From: Fragilaria radians | Lineage: Eukaryota; Bacillariophyta; Fragilariophyceae; Fragilariales; Fragilariaceae | Direction: 5' to 3' | Assembly: GCA_900642245.1 (NCBI GenBank) | Contig: CAAAJI010000021.1 | Span: forward strand, 115,043-179,042 | Length of the DNA stretch: 64,000 nt | Position numbers and translations under genes: made by a program | Shown: one piece after another, positions 11,765 through 22,826 of the stretch | How positions within the stretch are numbered: the stretch's first letter is position 1 | Layout: each line of letters starts with the position of its first letter | The notes under the pieces: model-generated | What the model saw: the letters and a program-made list of their open reading frames with translations, nothing else | Told to the model about the DNA's origin: nothing | Databases searched by the model: none

Positions 11765-12895
11765 ATGTGGACGAAAATGACCTTCACGTTTGACGTTCGT
11801 TTCCTCCTGCCTCTTTATGTCCTTGGAAAGAATCATGTTGATGCAAATTCTTGGTACAGTCGATATGATTCGTATCCACAATACTGTTCCACCCCAAGTA
11901 TGATGGCGAATCGCTCCATCCCACCGATTCGGCCAAATGTTCACTTGGGACGATCGAAATTGTTACATGTCACAGCTATTCTACGTCATGGGGCCAGAAC
12001 ACCCTGGAGCTCGTCCATGTCATGCTGGGATGGATATTGGGAATCAGATGCTGGTTCTTGGGATTGTGAGTTAACGACATGGTTGGCCTCGTATTCACCA
12101 AAACAAGATTACAGTGACAAAAACAATGACAATGAAATTAAGAACAACAGCATGTTCGTCTTTGAGAAAAAGTACGATGCCCTGACATATCCACAACGAA
12201 ATGAACTGAATGGAACATGTCAAAGGGGACAACTATTGTTACAGGGATATGAACAAGAATTACAGAATGGAAAATTCTTACGAGATGCTTATGTTTTGAC
12301 AAAGGAATCAACTACCACAAAGGAGCAGGATGCTCGTTTAATGTTGTTTGACCTTACGGAAGATAAGATACGTCCCTATGAATATCCATACTTACGATAC
12401 CGAACCGATGATGATCAGCGTACACTCATGAGTGGTCAAATTGTCCTTCGAGGATTGTTCGGGGAGGAAATTGTAGACTATACTCGAATCCACGGCGGTC
12501 AGCCTCCAGTGATACCCTTACATGTTGCGGACCGATCTCGGGATATTCTTGATCCGAATCAAAATATCTGTCCTCGACTTAAAACGTTGCAACAAATTGC
12601 TCTAAAATCATCTGACTTTCAAGCATTCAATCATTCGGATGAAAACAAGATACTTCGGAAATTCTTCCAATCGGAATTGGGTACTTTGGATTTATCCTTG
12701 GATTGTTTGATGACAACCATATGTACTGACCGTACACTCCCACCTGCCATTGGGAATTATCAACCCTCCTCCCACTCCAGAAAACTTCATCCAGGACATT
12801 CCCATACTCACGCAACTTGTAAGCATCATTCCAGGAATCTTCATGCAGGGCATCATCATGATGATAATGGCGACGATGATGATGATGATGACGGG

Positions 12896-12927
<32 letters not shown>

Positions 12928-13726
12928 AAATTATAAAATTTGCAAAAAGTATGGTGACCATCTCTTTGAACGTATCGTCAAGGCACAGACGAAGGCCGCA
13001 GTATTCCCTCAAGTATACAATAATTCGGAATTCTCCAAGGTTGCCATGGGACCCCTTTGGGCAGAGATACTTGATATACTGTCACCAATTGTTGACACAA
13101 AAACTACTCATTCAGCAATACCCACCAACAAATTGCATCTGATTTCTGGTCATGATTCAACCATTATTCCTCTTTTGGCTTCTATTGGAGTCTGGTCAAT
13201 GGAAAACGATAATGACGATAGTTTCGATTGGCCACCATATGCGAGTATGGTTCTCTTGGAACTTCATCACCTACAAGAGGGTGAGTCAGATTCCAAGGTT
13301 TACTCGTCTCCCTTTGCCATTCGGCTCCTATACAACGGAAACGTTTGGACCGATAAGATCCCCGGATGTCATGCTGACCATGATTTGTGTGACTGGACCG
13401 TCCTTCAAGGGCTCTTGAAGACTTTTGCTTCTCGCGATCGCAATTGTTTCGATGATGCGACAATGAAAGAAGCAGACTATCGTCCTTCAACGTCGGCGAC
13501 GGATTCTTTGGAAGGCAATGGCTCGACTACTATAAGTGGAATCATTGTCATGATATTGTTTGTGGCACTTCTCAGTGCTGGTATTGGTGGCTACATTACC
13601 TATTGTTGTATGGAAGCGAAACGAAGTCCACGATACAATACAGTGTTGGGTGATTTTAGCGAAGCAGAAAGAAAGTACCCTAACGACTCTGCAGATTTGG
13701 ATACTCCAGCAATGTTGGTATTGTAA
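11765..13726 (+). CDS. membrane-anchored histidine acid phosphatase (branch 2)
   Basis: Hydrolyses phosphomonoesters through a phosphohistidine intermediate; probably at the cell surface or in the lumen of the secretory pathway, serving phosphate scavenging. 653 aa from the ATG at 11765; a second ATG at 11777 starts a cleaner signal peptide (MTFTFDVRFLLPLYVLG). The RHGARTP active-site motif is at residues 74-80 and the proton-donor SGHDST motif lies in the C-terminal half (DNA near 13146). A single transmembrane helix (GIIVMILFVALLSAG) near the C-terminus is followed by a short basic cytosolic tail, so type I topology. A lineage-specific insertion (DNA about 12770-12930) is first His-rich, then almost pure Asp/Gly. 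Substrate is not shown; phytase-like, lysosomal-acid-phosphatase-like and 2-phosphoxylose-phosphatase-like relatives share these motifs. Confidence 0.87.
12856..12927 (+). repeat. in-frame GAT/GAC trinucleotide tract (poly-Asp)
   Basis: Imperfect GAT/GAC repeat inside the acid phosphatase gene, encoding runs of seven and eight Asp separated by Gly. Its frame is maintained. Such tracts change length easily. Confidence 0.9.
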
Positions 13727-13899
13727 ATGGAGAGGTAAAGGAGCAATGTACGTTGGAATAGATGCACTGCACTTGAAGTAAGCATCAAGGCATAAAATAC
13801 ATTCTACAATCTAAAATTGCCTTCCATATAAAAAGTTTTGTTTTATAATTGTATCTCAACCTATACAATTAACTTTTGGAAACTTTGTCAAGATTTCCC

Positions 13900-15981
13900 T
13901 CACAACAAGCCCTGTCGTGCTAGGTCTTCATAATTCGCTCGTGATAGGACATTCCCATGAGAGTCTTCGTACTCTTCTTCCTTATCACCATCAAAACGAT
14001 CCGTTTGTAGGGATGCTTGGAGTTTCCCCCATAGCTCTTGAGCATCTTCAATACTGGTAACCCCATGAAAGTGATTGGTATTGGGAATCCCAAGACATTT
14101 CATACCATAGGCATGTTTGGCTTCAGCAAAGTGTTTTTCAAAATTCCGTCTTCCACGATAGGACTCATTCCCACAGATCTCGCAACTGTAAAAGTGATTC
14201 AATCCATGCAACTTGAAAAGCCAATAGGGTATAGGCTTTCCATCCCATCCCAATGGTACTCCCTTGGGATTGTAAATCGGTGTCTCCTCATCATCACTAT
14301 CCTCGTCATCATCATCATTGTCATCTGGATTACCATACGTATTGTGTTCCTCCGTTTTTGCAGTTTTGTCATTGTTCCGATTTTTGGATTTCTTCGTCAT
14401 CGATAGCATCCTATCGGGAAGATCGGATCCAAAGAGATCATCCTCAAGCTCTTGTTCTTTTTCTCGATCTGTTTGAGCCTGAATTCGTTCCCATCGACGT
14501 AGGGTTGCATCAAGAGTAGGTTTAATTTGTAGGAGGAGTGCTTCTACGGCAACTTCCTGACGGGCAATATCAATACGACGTTCACCTTGAGTTAAGGATG
14601 TCTCCTTGGATGATGCAGGATTGTTTTTTGCCAATAATTTGGGAGGAATTTGTTCCCCCAAGGATATGTGCTTATGTGCTAATAATAGGCGCTTTGCACG
14701 TTCTAATGGAGTCCCACCACATTTTAAACCCAAACGTGATAACTCGGTCTTTAGAACATTGGCATCAACGGACTTTTGGAGTTCTTCAGGTGATGTAAAG
14801 GAAGATATATTCAGTTTAGATGATGGATTGTGTTCATGAACTAACGTCGTTGTCGTAGTATCGATCCAATTGGCTTCTGTTGGTTTGCATTGCCATCCAT
14901 GGATGCCTCCTGTAGATTTCCATTGCTCCTCGAAACTACTAATAATGGGATCTAAAATCTCATTCAATGACAATAGTGGAATCGTCCTCTGTATAAAAGA
15001 TTCTAGGTAAGACCGTAAGGATGCAAGAAATCGTAGGTATTTTTTTCGTTCTCGTAACTTGTCAACTTCTGGAATAGATGTAGCCAGTCCCTTCGTCAAG
15101 AGGTGTAGTAAATCGCGTACATCCGAAGAGGGAACAAATGTTTTCCAAGATTTTTCTTGAAGTATCGATGAAACATCCAGATACTTTCCCATAACTTCTT
15201 CTGCTGTAAACATGACATCGGAATACTTGCGAAGTTCCGATGCAACTAGGGACGCTAGGTCGTATCCATCTGCCAAGACATGACCAATACGAGATTTTTT
15301 AAGAGGAGGATGAGACGGTTCCGTATGCCGTGCATGATAATGACGAATGTTTTGTAAAGCTTCATCAAATACCGCTAATAGTGTCTCGGAGGATGCTCCT
15401 GAAGCCTTGACTTGTTGGAAAATAGACCTTACATCCTTGTTGTGGTAATGATGTTGTTGAAGTTGGTTCGAGATTTCCACGGATCGCTTTAACGATACCG
15501 ATAGTGCTGCTGTATGCATACACTTGCCAATTTGTCCTCCACCAATGGAAAATTCACCTGCAGCATCCTTGGAGGATTCCAATAGAGACTTTTGCGACTT
15601 GACCAATCCGGATGACGATGATGACATGACAGAAAGTTCAGACCATGCATCTTGGAGACCCCCCGGCAGAGAGGATGCATCAAAAACTCCTCCTATTCCA
15701 GGTGGATGACCAAAAAGTGAAGAAGAAAACAACAAAGAAGCTTCTCTTTCAATTTCAAGACAACGTATTTCTTCCAATTTGGAACAAGCTGTGGTGAGGA
15801 TTTCTGTCACCTTGGGATCTGCTTTCCCATATTCCATTAGTTGTGTATTCATCACATTGGTTGTAGATAGTGTTGAAGTCATTTCATGTGTTTGTGAGGG
15901 CGGTGGTGGTGGAGGAGGAGGAGGTGGTGGTGGTGGAGGAGGAGGAGGTGGAGGCGGTGGAGGTAATTCATTGGCAGTCAT
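13900..15981 (-). CDS. SF3A3: splicing factor 3A subunit 3 (SF3A60/Prp9)
   Basis: Subunit of the U2 snRNP SF3a complex, needed for branch-point engagement in the nucleus. 693 aa without introns; the ATG at 15981 gives MTANEL. Residues 7-28 are 22 consecutive prolines. The middle holds the conserved EEVMGKYLD block and a SAP-like segment (LKTELSRLGLKCGGTPLERA). The C-terminal zinc-finger domain contains CEICGNESYRG...FEKHFAEAKH, CLGIPNTNHF and the terminal YEDLARQGLL, which match SF3A3 closely. Human SF3A3 is about 500 aa, so the extra length is the poly-Pro head and acidic insertions (DDNDDDDEDSDDEE). Its 3' end faces that of the acid phosphatase gene, 173 bp away. Confidence 0.95.
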   Translation of the reverse strand: MTANELPPPPPPPPPPPPPPPPPPPPPPSQTHEMTSTLSTTNVMNTQLMEYGKADPKVTEILTTACSKLEEIRCLEIEREASLLFSSSLFGHPPGIGGVFDASSLPGGLQDAWSELSVMSSSSSGLVKSQKSLLESSKDAAGEFSIGGGQIGKCMHTAALSVSLKRSVEISNQLQQHHYHNKDVRSIFQQVKASGASSETLLAVFDEALQNIRHYHARHTEPSHPPLKKSRIGHVLADGYDLASLVASELRKYSDVMFTAEEVMGKYLDVSSILQEKSWKTFVPSSDVRDLLHLLTKGLATSIPEVDKLRERKKYLRFLASLRSYLESFIQRTIPLLSLNEILDPIISSFEEQWKSTGGIHGWQCKPTEANWIDTTTTTLVHEHNPSSKLNISSFTSPEELQKSVDANVLKTELSRLGLKCGGTPLERAKRLLLAHKHISLGEQIPPKLLAKNNPASSKETSLTQGERRIDIARQEVAVEALLLQIKPTLDATLRRWERIQAQTDREKEQELEDDLFGSDLPDRMLSMTKKSKNRNNDKTAKTEEHNTYGNPDDNDDDDEDSDDEETPIYNPKGVPLGWDGKPIPYWLFKLHGLNHFYSCEICGNESYRGRRNFEKHFAEAKHAYGMKCLGIPNTNHFHGVTSIEDAQELWGKLQASLQTDRFDGDKEEEYEDSHGNVLSRANYEDLARQGLL
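15898..15963 (-). repeat. poly-proline tract (22 codons) in SF3A3
   Basis: Twenty-two consecutive Pro codons built from mixed CCT, CCA, CCG and CCC. The mixed codons argue against a recent pure-triplet slippage. Confidence 0.95.
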
Positions 15982-18900
15982 GATACAGATATTTTAATTG
16001 CGGTGGGTGCGTAGGGAACGAAATAACTTTTAACCCTGCTTGGATTTATGGAATACCGCATTTTGGAATTTGGCAATCAATGAAAATTGGATGGGAAGAC
16101 ATTATCCCCACAAGAAAATAAAATCGACAATAATAATAAAGAACAAGCAGCAACCAAGGTTGTTTCGCTAATTCAATATAACCTTACTGAAACATTTTCT
16201 TCAATATCAGAAAGTCAAGTCGATTCTAGGATGTCAAACAAACAAATGGATTTTCTCCCTGTCATCAAACTTTATGGCTGGTATTTCAAAATTCCAGGCA
16301 GTTGTCCTTAGGATTTGCAAACTTTGCAGCATTGTGCAGGTATTATGCAAACTGTAATGTGCTCCGTTATTGGGATACTAAGCAATTGTGATTGAATATG
16401 GATGAAAACATGAAAAGGAATTATAAAATAAAGTTGGGTTTACATTACATAACATCACGATGGGGACTTAAAGAAGGCTCTCTGCAGTGCTGAAACATGT
16501 ATCCTACACCTTGTAATTCACGTCCAATGAAAAGTCTACCTTATATTTCCCATAGTATATGGTCACTATGTCGTAATCACAATGGCAAGCCTCTCCTAAA
16601 CGTCTCGTACCCCAGTTGTTTTCATAACTTCTACCAGCAGCTGGATGTACTGCCAACCTCAATATCACTTTAGAGAAAGGGAAGGGCAGAAGCAAAAATA
16701 GTGGATGTCCCCTAAGGCATCAGAAGCACAAAAGCATACAAAATCAAACGAATGGTGTTCCAAGATCAGCAGAAGTTTTGGAATTCCACATGGGCACCTT
16801 TTTGATGCGGAGACAATCTTATACGACACGTTGAATTTCTCGAAGCCTGCACATGGGTACCAAAACACTAATTGGCATTTGGCCGAAGGAGTACAGAGCT
16901 CAAATGGAAAATTAATGAATCAGAATTATTCAGTATATCAATGGATGATTTGTTTGACCATCTGTCCTTCAGATAACTTGCTAGAAGTGTAATTCTGACT
17001 ATTTATACTTCGCTGGAGCACAGCTAATGAATAGCTGCAAAGCGACAACTCATGTGGAAGTTTCTTGATAACATATATTTATGCGTTACATTTCCGCACT
17101 TATCCTATGGTAAAATGGACAACCTTACGCCCATCTCCTTGAATAGGTATTCAACAAGATATTTGAGGAGAATAGTGTGGCCTGAAAAAATCCTTGATAT
17201 GCTGAGTGATCTCTTTCAAGGAACAAAAGTATTATAGCAAAGTAAGTTCTAGAACAAAGCATAACCTTTCAAAAATACTTTGATTAAGTGAAAGCCTGAA
17301 TAGAGAAAATATCAGTTGAAGCTATTACTCAGGTAAATTAATTTGAGAGTCCGATAGCCATGATGAATTGATATTGGAAACGAATCCCAACAGAAAAATC
17401 GGAAAAGCCCTGAAATTTGTTGAGAACCCTGCTATCAATATATCACCGCCGTAATGATAATCAATTAGAGTAACCCTCTTAAACTAAATACAAAGATTGT
17501 AAATTGGGAAAATCGGCAAAAAGAAAATAACCTACGAAGTCAATTCCAATAGATGGTGTTGAATTAGAATAGTTTGAAACCATTTAAGTAGCGCGCAACA
17601 AGTGAAGAAAGAAAAGTTCCTGTATCCTTAGAGCGTTGTATTCATCTGTGTGCATTTGACCAGAGACTGAAATATATATGTGAATGTCCCAACTGTAATT
17701 TTTGTGCAATGCTTACAGTAACCGCTAATACCTTTTGGTATACTTTAAAAGTTAATGAGTTATCTTTTCTTATGTTCACAATCAAAAGTATTAACAAGAC
17801 AAAGGTACTACAAATGATGATCTAATCATCCTAAGGCACTAAGAAGTGCTAAATGTAATTTAAAGTTCAAAGATTAAACGTGAATCTATAGATTTATAAT
17901 TTTCGACCTGGGACTTGCAGGTAAATCTGCTATTTTATCAATCCACTTACAACATAGAAGACAAAATCGTAAAACCTGAAGTATTCTTTCAGAGAAGAAT
18001 AACTTATCAATAAACAACGGGTGTATTGAGCAGGGAATGAATGAAATCGAGCAAGAGGAAGAGTTAATGGGGGTAGTCCCCAACTTACTTGGGATCATGT
18101 TAGTTGGTAAGCCAATATCTCTTTTTTTAAATGTAGGGTTTCCAAAGATTCCCTAAATTATGGCATATCATCTAGAGGTCAAAATCGATTTTTTTCATGA
18201 ATGTTTGATACGGTATTTCCTGAACCTCTTCTGTGAAAGAATCAGGTTCCAGTGAATTACAACGCAAACGCTGAAAAGGTTCGCGTTATCATATAGAAAA
18301 ATCTATTTTGACGTAAATGCATCAAAGCCAATCATCAGATAGTAAAGGGCATCAGATAGAAAACACTAATTTTGACGTTCATGAGGATTAGGCTGTTATT
18401 ACTATTGCGTGTAGCCTTAGAATGCATCGTTCGAAAGGTGGCTGCAGAATCATTGTCCTTCATTGATCTGAACCTAGAGTAGAGACCCTTCTTTCAGATT
18501 GGAGAAATCATAGAAACAATTTCATGGCTTAAACATGAAATATCAGCTACTGGTCATGCAACGAGGGTTATTTCTACAATCCTCTAGAATGATAACAAAC
18601 AATAGAATTCTAGTACTATGAATAGTTGTTGTGTCTAGAAAAGATTCAAGGAAAAAATTCTAAATCGTGATAACAAAACATGGGCAAAACTCAGGTATTA
18701 AAATGAATCATTAAGCTTGCGCACCTTCGTTCACTGCAAAGAGAATGAAATTTGTTCTCAAATGTTAATGAAGAGGAAACAATACTGGGTATACTAGGTA
18801 TTTGAAATTCAGTCTCTAAACTTGCCACAACTGCGGGTAAAGGAAAGTAAAACAAACACGAATATTCTAAACATTTGTTAATCTCACAGACAACCACTAT

Positions 18901-20469
18901 CTGAATCGCACAACTTATTGTAGGTAACGATTGGGAATAAGAAAATGCATCATTTTTATATGTTGGAGGCAAAAAACCATAAATATCATCGGCAAAGTTG
19001 GAAGTTCATAAGCATTGCCAGTAAATAAGAACCAGGTAGATTGCTTTGTAATATCAAATATAGCATTGTCTTGTCAGCCTACCATGATCTCAAGTATTGT
19101 AACCTTTTTATGCGCTAGTTCCTAATTCTAAGGATCCAAAGGGTGAAGAAAGTTGATTGATCCATTCATTTTTTTCTAACCTATACTGTTGTAATGCAAT
19201 ACAATCAGATCAAGATACGTCTTTAGGTATTCTTATCCTCTCCAACTTTATCTATATATTGATGCTTGCGCTATGCTAGCAGACTGAAATCGGAAAAAAT
19301 GATTGAATTTAGAATAGATAGTTGTATCAATATAAATTGTAAAGGGTAGGAAATAGTCAGTTTGTTTTCTCTTAGTCGGCAAGTTTTAAACAAAGGAGAT
19401 TCCAAATATATTTACTGTTAACAAAAATTTGGCATCTCCGATACTGATAAGCAAGTACATCTCATAGACTATTGATTCATTAATGGTCTTAATGATGGTA
19501 GTTAGAATGATTAACCCTAGAAGTATCATTTTTAGTTTGAAACTTAATGACATGCTACATGTTCCTAAGCTGATGATTTTTCCTCGAGTGGTATTGATGC
19601 ATAGACTTGAGGGACAGTCACCAACTTTTATGGCATTCCTTTATAGATATACATCGCATGGATGTGGCCCGGTACGAGTCGTATTGTTCGGAGAATCTAG
19701 TGTGTTTCTTAAGCTTCTTTGTGTCGAACCTAGTTTAAATCAGAAATTTTTATTATTTTACTCGTTATTCTCCATTAAATTTCAGGATTTCAACAACCTC
19801 CCAAATAAAGTAGTTACTTCGAAAAGAAAGCACTCACTTGATCTATTCACAGTTTTGATCATGGTATTCAGCATTGCCTGCAGCATCTATCAAGAATCTA
19901 ATCATAGTTAGCTATGTAATATTCACGCGCATGATATTCCTCGTCTTGGGTATCCCTTTCAGATTTCTATTGGTAATAAACATCTTATTGAGTATTCTCG
20001 TTATGGGTGTTTTTTTATCTTGAGTTCCCCTCCCTTTATACGTTAATGACTTATGGGTAATCCTCGACATCATCGTAATTGTCCAATTAACGTCTCTTCC
20101 CAGTTTTTGAAAATTCCAAGAAAGGGTATGACAAGAAATTGGGTTCTCGAAGTACTATAGGAGGGCATAGATGAATCGTGAAGCAAGTACATCGAATCGA
20201 ATTCCGAGGCTTGCGACTTTTCTATAAGGCATATAATTTCTCAAAGAGCTCTCGAATATCAATTGTTGTGCTAATTGCCAAAAAATATAATTATGCCTTG
20301 TATATGTAATAACCAAATTTGAAGGACCTTATTTCCTTAAATGCATGGACTTACTACGTAATCCATCGTGTAATTTTCAGACGCTAGTGAAATGAATGCA
20401 ATTGATGACCGTGGAGGGTGGGGAAAGCCTATGTGACAGACAACTCCTAAATTGGTTCTTCAAATCAGG
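15982..20469. other. 4.5-kb gene-poor stretch
   Basis: The longest span without a confident gene between SF3A3 and the Lys-rich protein gene. It is AT-rich and full of stops in all frames. One 142-codon open frame (19483-19911) is listed separately. A 95-codon frame at 16705-16992 starts with ATG but resembles nothing I know. No tRNA, LTR pair or terminal inverted repeat could be recognised by eye. Confidence 0.45.
19483..19911 (+). CDS. uncharacterised 142-codon open frame, possibly an element relic
   Basis: Starts at an ATG and ends at TAG in a region otherwise poor in open frames. The segment LKLNDMLHVPKL faintly resembles the L.dVL.VP.L motif after the protease of Ty1/copia polyproteins, but the NLLS-type continuation is absent. 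A further open stretch in another frame follows at about 19915-20040. No signal peptide, clear domain or repeat. It may be chance, a decayed retroelement or a lineage-specific gene. Confidence 0.18.
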   Translation: MVLMMVVRMINPRSIIFSLKLNDMLHVPKLMIFPRVVLMHRLEGQSPTFMAFLYRYTSHGCGPVRVVLFGESSVFLKLLCVEPSLNQKFLLFYSLFSIKFQDFNNLPNKVVTSKRKHSLDLFTVLIMVFSIACSIYQESNHS

Positions 20470-22347
20470 ATGATGCCTTCGGTTGGAGAATCAGTTTCAA
20501 CCTCGGAGGTTAATATGGGCAATGACAGCAGTGATGAAGGTCTTGAAGGAAAGATTATATTTAACTCAATTGAAAATAATCATAGACTAGCGTCTAATTG
20601 GGCGTTGACACCAGGTTTCAAGAATAACACCGAAGAGGAAGATGACGAGGACGAGGACGACGATGATTGCCTTTTACTTGATGCATCAAAGAGATCATCT
20701 TCATCAAGAACAGCACATTCTTTATCTACATCCAATATAACTACTGGAAGCCAAAGTCTAGAATCCGAAGAGAAGAAGAAGAAGAAAATCAAAAAGAAGG
20801 ACAAACGGAGAAAGGACAAGATGAAAGACTCGTCAAATAAAAAGAAAAAGAAGAAAAATAAAAAGAAAAAAAATCTGGGTGATGACGATGATGATAACCG
20901 TTCGACCGTGACAGAACGGGATGAAAAGCTGGTGAATGAGATTTGCTCGCTTCTTTCGGATGCTCTTTCAACTTCCAAGAAAACGGAGTCTTTCATCCGC
21001 TTGCTGAAGGAATGTTCTGATCCAGATTTGATAAAACCAGATGAAGATTCAAGCTCAAGTTTCAAATTGCAGCAGTATTCTACTCTTCAGTCGCCAGAAC
21101 CCTCTATTTGTGGATCTTTATCATCACGTAAAAGTAACCTTTCTGCTTTAGCATCGGTGCTTCCTCACCTAGGTCCAGACTGGACACATGTAGATCCACC
21201 ATCCGTTTCTCCTTCTTCTCATGTTTCCCAACATCCATCCACTAAGAGTCAGGGTGAGAAGTTGATACGAGGCCCAAAGCTATTGAAAGAATTAGTCATG
21301 GCTGCCCCACAATTGGATCCCATATCTCCTATTAGTGCAGCAACAACTGTTAAGTTTTCGAACCAAAATGTTCCACAACTTCCGATTCAACATTCTCCAA
21401 CACTGGGTGGTGACGCTGTGCGATCTAAGGTTCCAAACACTGAAATTAAAGAAATTCTCGATGTGAAAAAGGATACTCTTGAAGTGGAGTCTCCCATAGC
21501 AGCTTCTGAATACTCAAGTCCAGAAGAACTCTTTCTCGCGCTGCCAGTTGAATTTAGAACTTATTTGCTTGAGCTTCATGCAGAAGAACTTCACAACTCC
21601 ATGGTGAACCAAGTGGAGACCCCCAATGAAATCGTTTCTTATTCTACAGAGCGACTCAACACACCAACTGAAACAGTCGAATTGCGTGATTCATGTAGCA
21701 TCGTGTCTGATTTAAGCGGCTTCACTGGTACTGCATCTCAAGCTTCCAGATCAACTTTTGCACCTCCTACTTCACTCCTAGGAGCGATACGAGATGATTC
21801 CAGTGAAACATCAGATGATTCTGACGACGAATCCTCGGAAGGTACTCCACCATCAGAATGGAATCCTCCTCAGGTAAATTTTCACGGTAGGCAACCTCGC
21901 CGTTCCTCGCTAGCAAATTCCGTAAACCACATGTCCTTCAGCACAGAAAAATCCCAGAAAGCAGTCTCCTTTGACGTCGTGTGTATTCGAGAATTCAATA
22001 CAGTTCTTGATTACAACCCCGCTGTCACGGAAGGACCAGCAATATCCCTTGGGTGGAATATACTTCATGAATCAAAGCGAATGCTGTCAGATCAAGATGA
22101 TCAGAGGCACCGTCGGCATGGCGATGCACTTATTCTCTCCACACACACACGAGAAGGTATACTCACGAAAATGGGCTATACGAAAGTGGATATTGAGAAG
22201 GCAGTACGGCGTATTACCAAAGCTCAACAGGAGCGAAGGCGTACAGCACAATCTGTACGAGTGAAAAATCTGGAGTATGCCATGGAACGCGTAGGCAAAA
22301 GTTTTCGAAGCCTCCTCCGTGTTGGAGGTAGCCGCAAGTCCAATTGA
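20470..22347 (+). CDS. Lys-rich disordered protein with C-terminal V.F..V.IRE[YF] domain
   Basis: Function unknown. 625 aa from the first in-frame ATG (20470). An acidic tract (EEEDDEDEDDDD) is followed by a strongly basic one at about 100-135 (KKKKIKKKDKRRKDK), then a long Ser/Pro/Glu-rich disordered middle with a second acidic run (SDDSDDESSEG). The C-terminal 120 residues look folded: VSFDVVCIREFN, NPAVTEGPAISLGW, then REGILTKMGYTKVDIEKAVRR and an Arg-rich helix. I recall this V.F..V.IREY...LGDNP...GPP..LGW pattern from many predicted diatom proteins of unknown role; that is recollection, not a search. The basic tract suggests a nuclear location. Its 3' end converges on the bestrophin gene. 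Confidence 0.75.
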   Translation: MMPSVGESVSTSEVNMGNDSSDEGLEGKIIFNSIENNHRLASNWALTPGFKNNTEEEDDEDEDDDDCLLLDASKRSSSSRTAHSLSTSNITTGSQSLESEEKKKKKIKKKDKRRKDKMKDSSNKKKKKKNKKKKNLGDDDDDNRSTVTERDEKLVNEICSLLSDALSTSKKTESFIRLLKECSDPDLIKPDEDSSSSFKLQQYSTLQSPEPSICGSLSSRKSNLSALASVLPHLGPDWTHVDPPSVSPSSHVSQHPSTKSQGEKLIRGPKLLKELVMAAPQLDPISPISAATTVKFSNQNVPQLPIQHSPTLGGDAVRSKVPNTEIKEILDVKKDTLEVESPIAASEYSSPEELFLALPVEFRTYLLELHAEELHNSMVNQVETPNEIVSYSTERLNTPTETVELRDSCSIVSDLSGFTGTASQASRSTFAPPTSLLGAIRDDSSETSDDSDDESSEGTPPSEWNPPQVNFHGRQPRRSSLANSVNHMSFSTEKSQKAVSFDVVCIREFNTVLDYNPAVTEGPAISLGWNILHESKRMLSDQDDQRHRRHGDALILSTHTREGILTKMGYTKVDIEKAVRRITKAQQERRRTAQSVRVKNLEYAMERVGKSFRSLLRVGGSRKSN

Positions 22348-22826
22348 GAATTCATATAGCAGTCAAAAAAGAATGACGTGTGTCGAATGTTAATGAGAAA
22401 TGATTACTTTCTAACCGTGTTAAGGGTCAAAGTCTAGAATTTTCTTATCCTCAATTTGTAATTGTCACTTGACATTAGAATCCTCGAAAAAAAACCTTTA
22501 GCTAGATGTAAAGGAACCAATCATTATGAACTTATCGTATATTTAAAAGGAACTTTGAAGATCCTAGTCAACCATAATTCATTTGCGAATCGAACAGAAA
22601 AGTTATTTGTTGGAAAACATTTTGATTTTCTTTGTGTTTCGTTCAAGTATTTGATGTGAACAAATAGTGTAGGCAAAAAAGGTGAGAACATGGAAGATAT
22701 AGAGACATGAGAGAATCGAATTCCATGGAACGTATAAGGAAAGGACAATCGTCCAACACAAAATCAAGACTAGACAAAATTTAATAGAGGAAACATTGAG
22801 TAAACTAAACATTTATCCCATATTCT
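22348..22826. other. convergent 3' spacer
   Basis: 479 bp between the converging ends of the Lys-rich protein gene and the bestrophin gene. AT-rich; nothing coding seen. It should hold both 3' UTRs. Confidence 0.5.

Noticed and set aside
16087..17237. Several short frames (60-95 codons) after the SF3A3 start
   Set aside because: Only one has an ATG start of interest (16705) and none resembles a known protein.
20580..21065. 161-codon Ser/Phe-rich open frame on the minus strand
   Set aside because: Antisense of the Lys/Asp-rich part of the IRE[YF] protein, whose frame is longer and ends in a recognisable domain.
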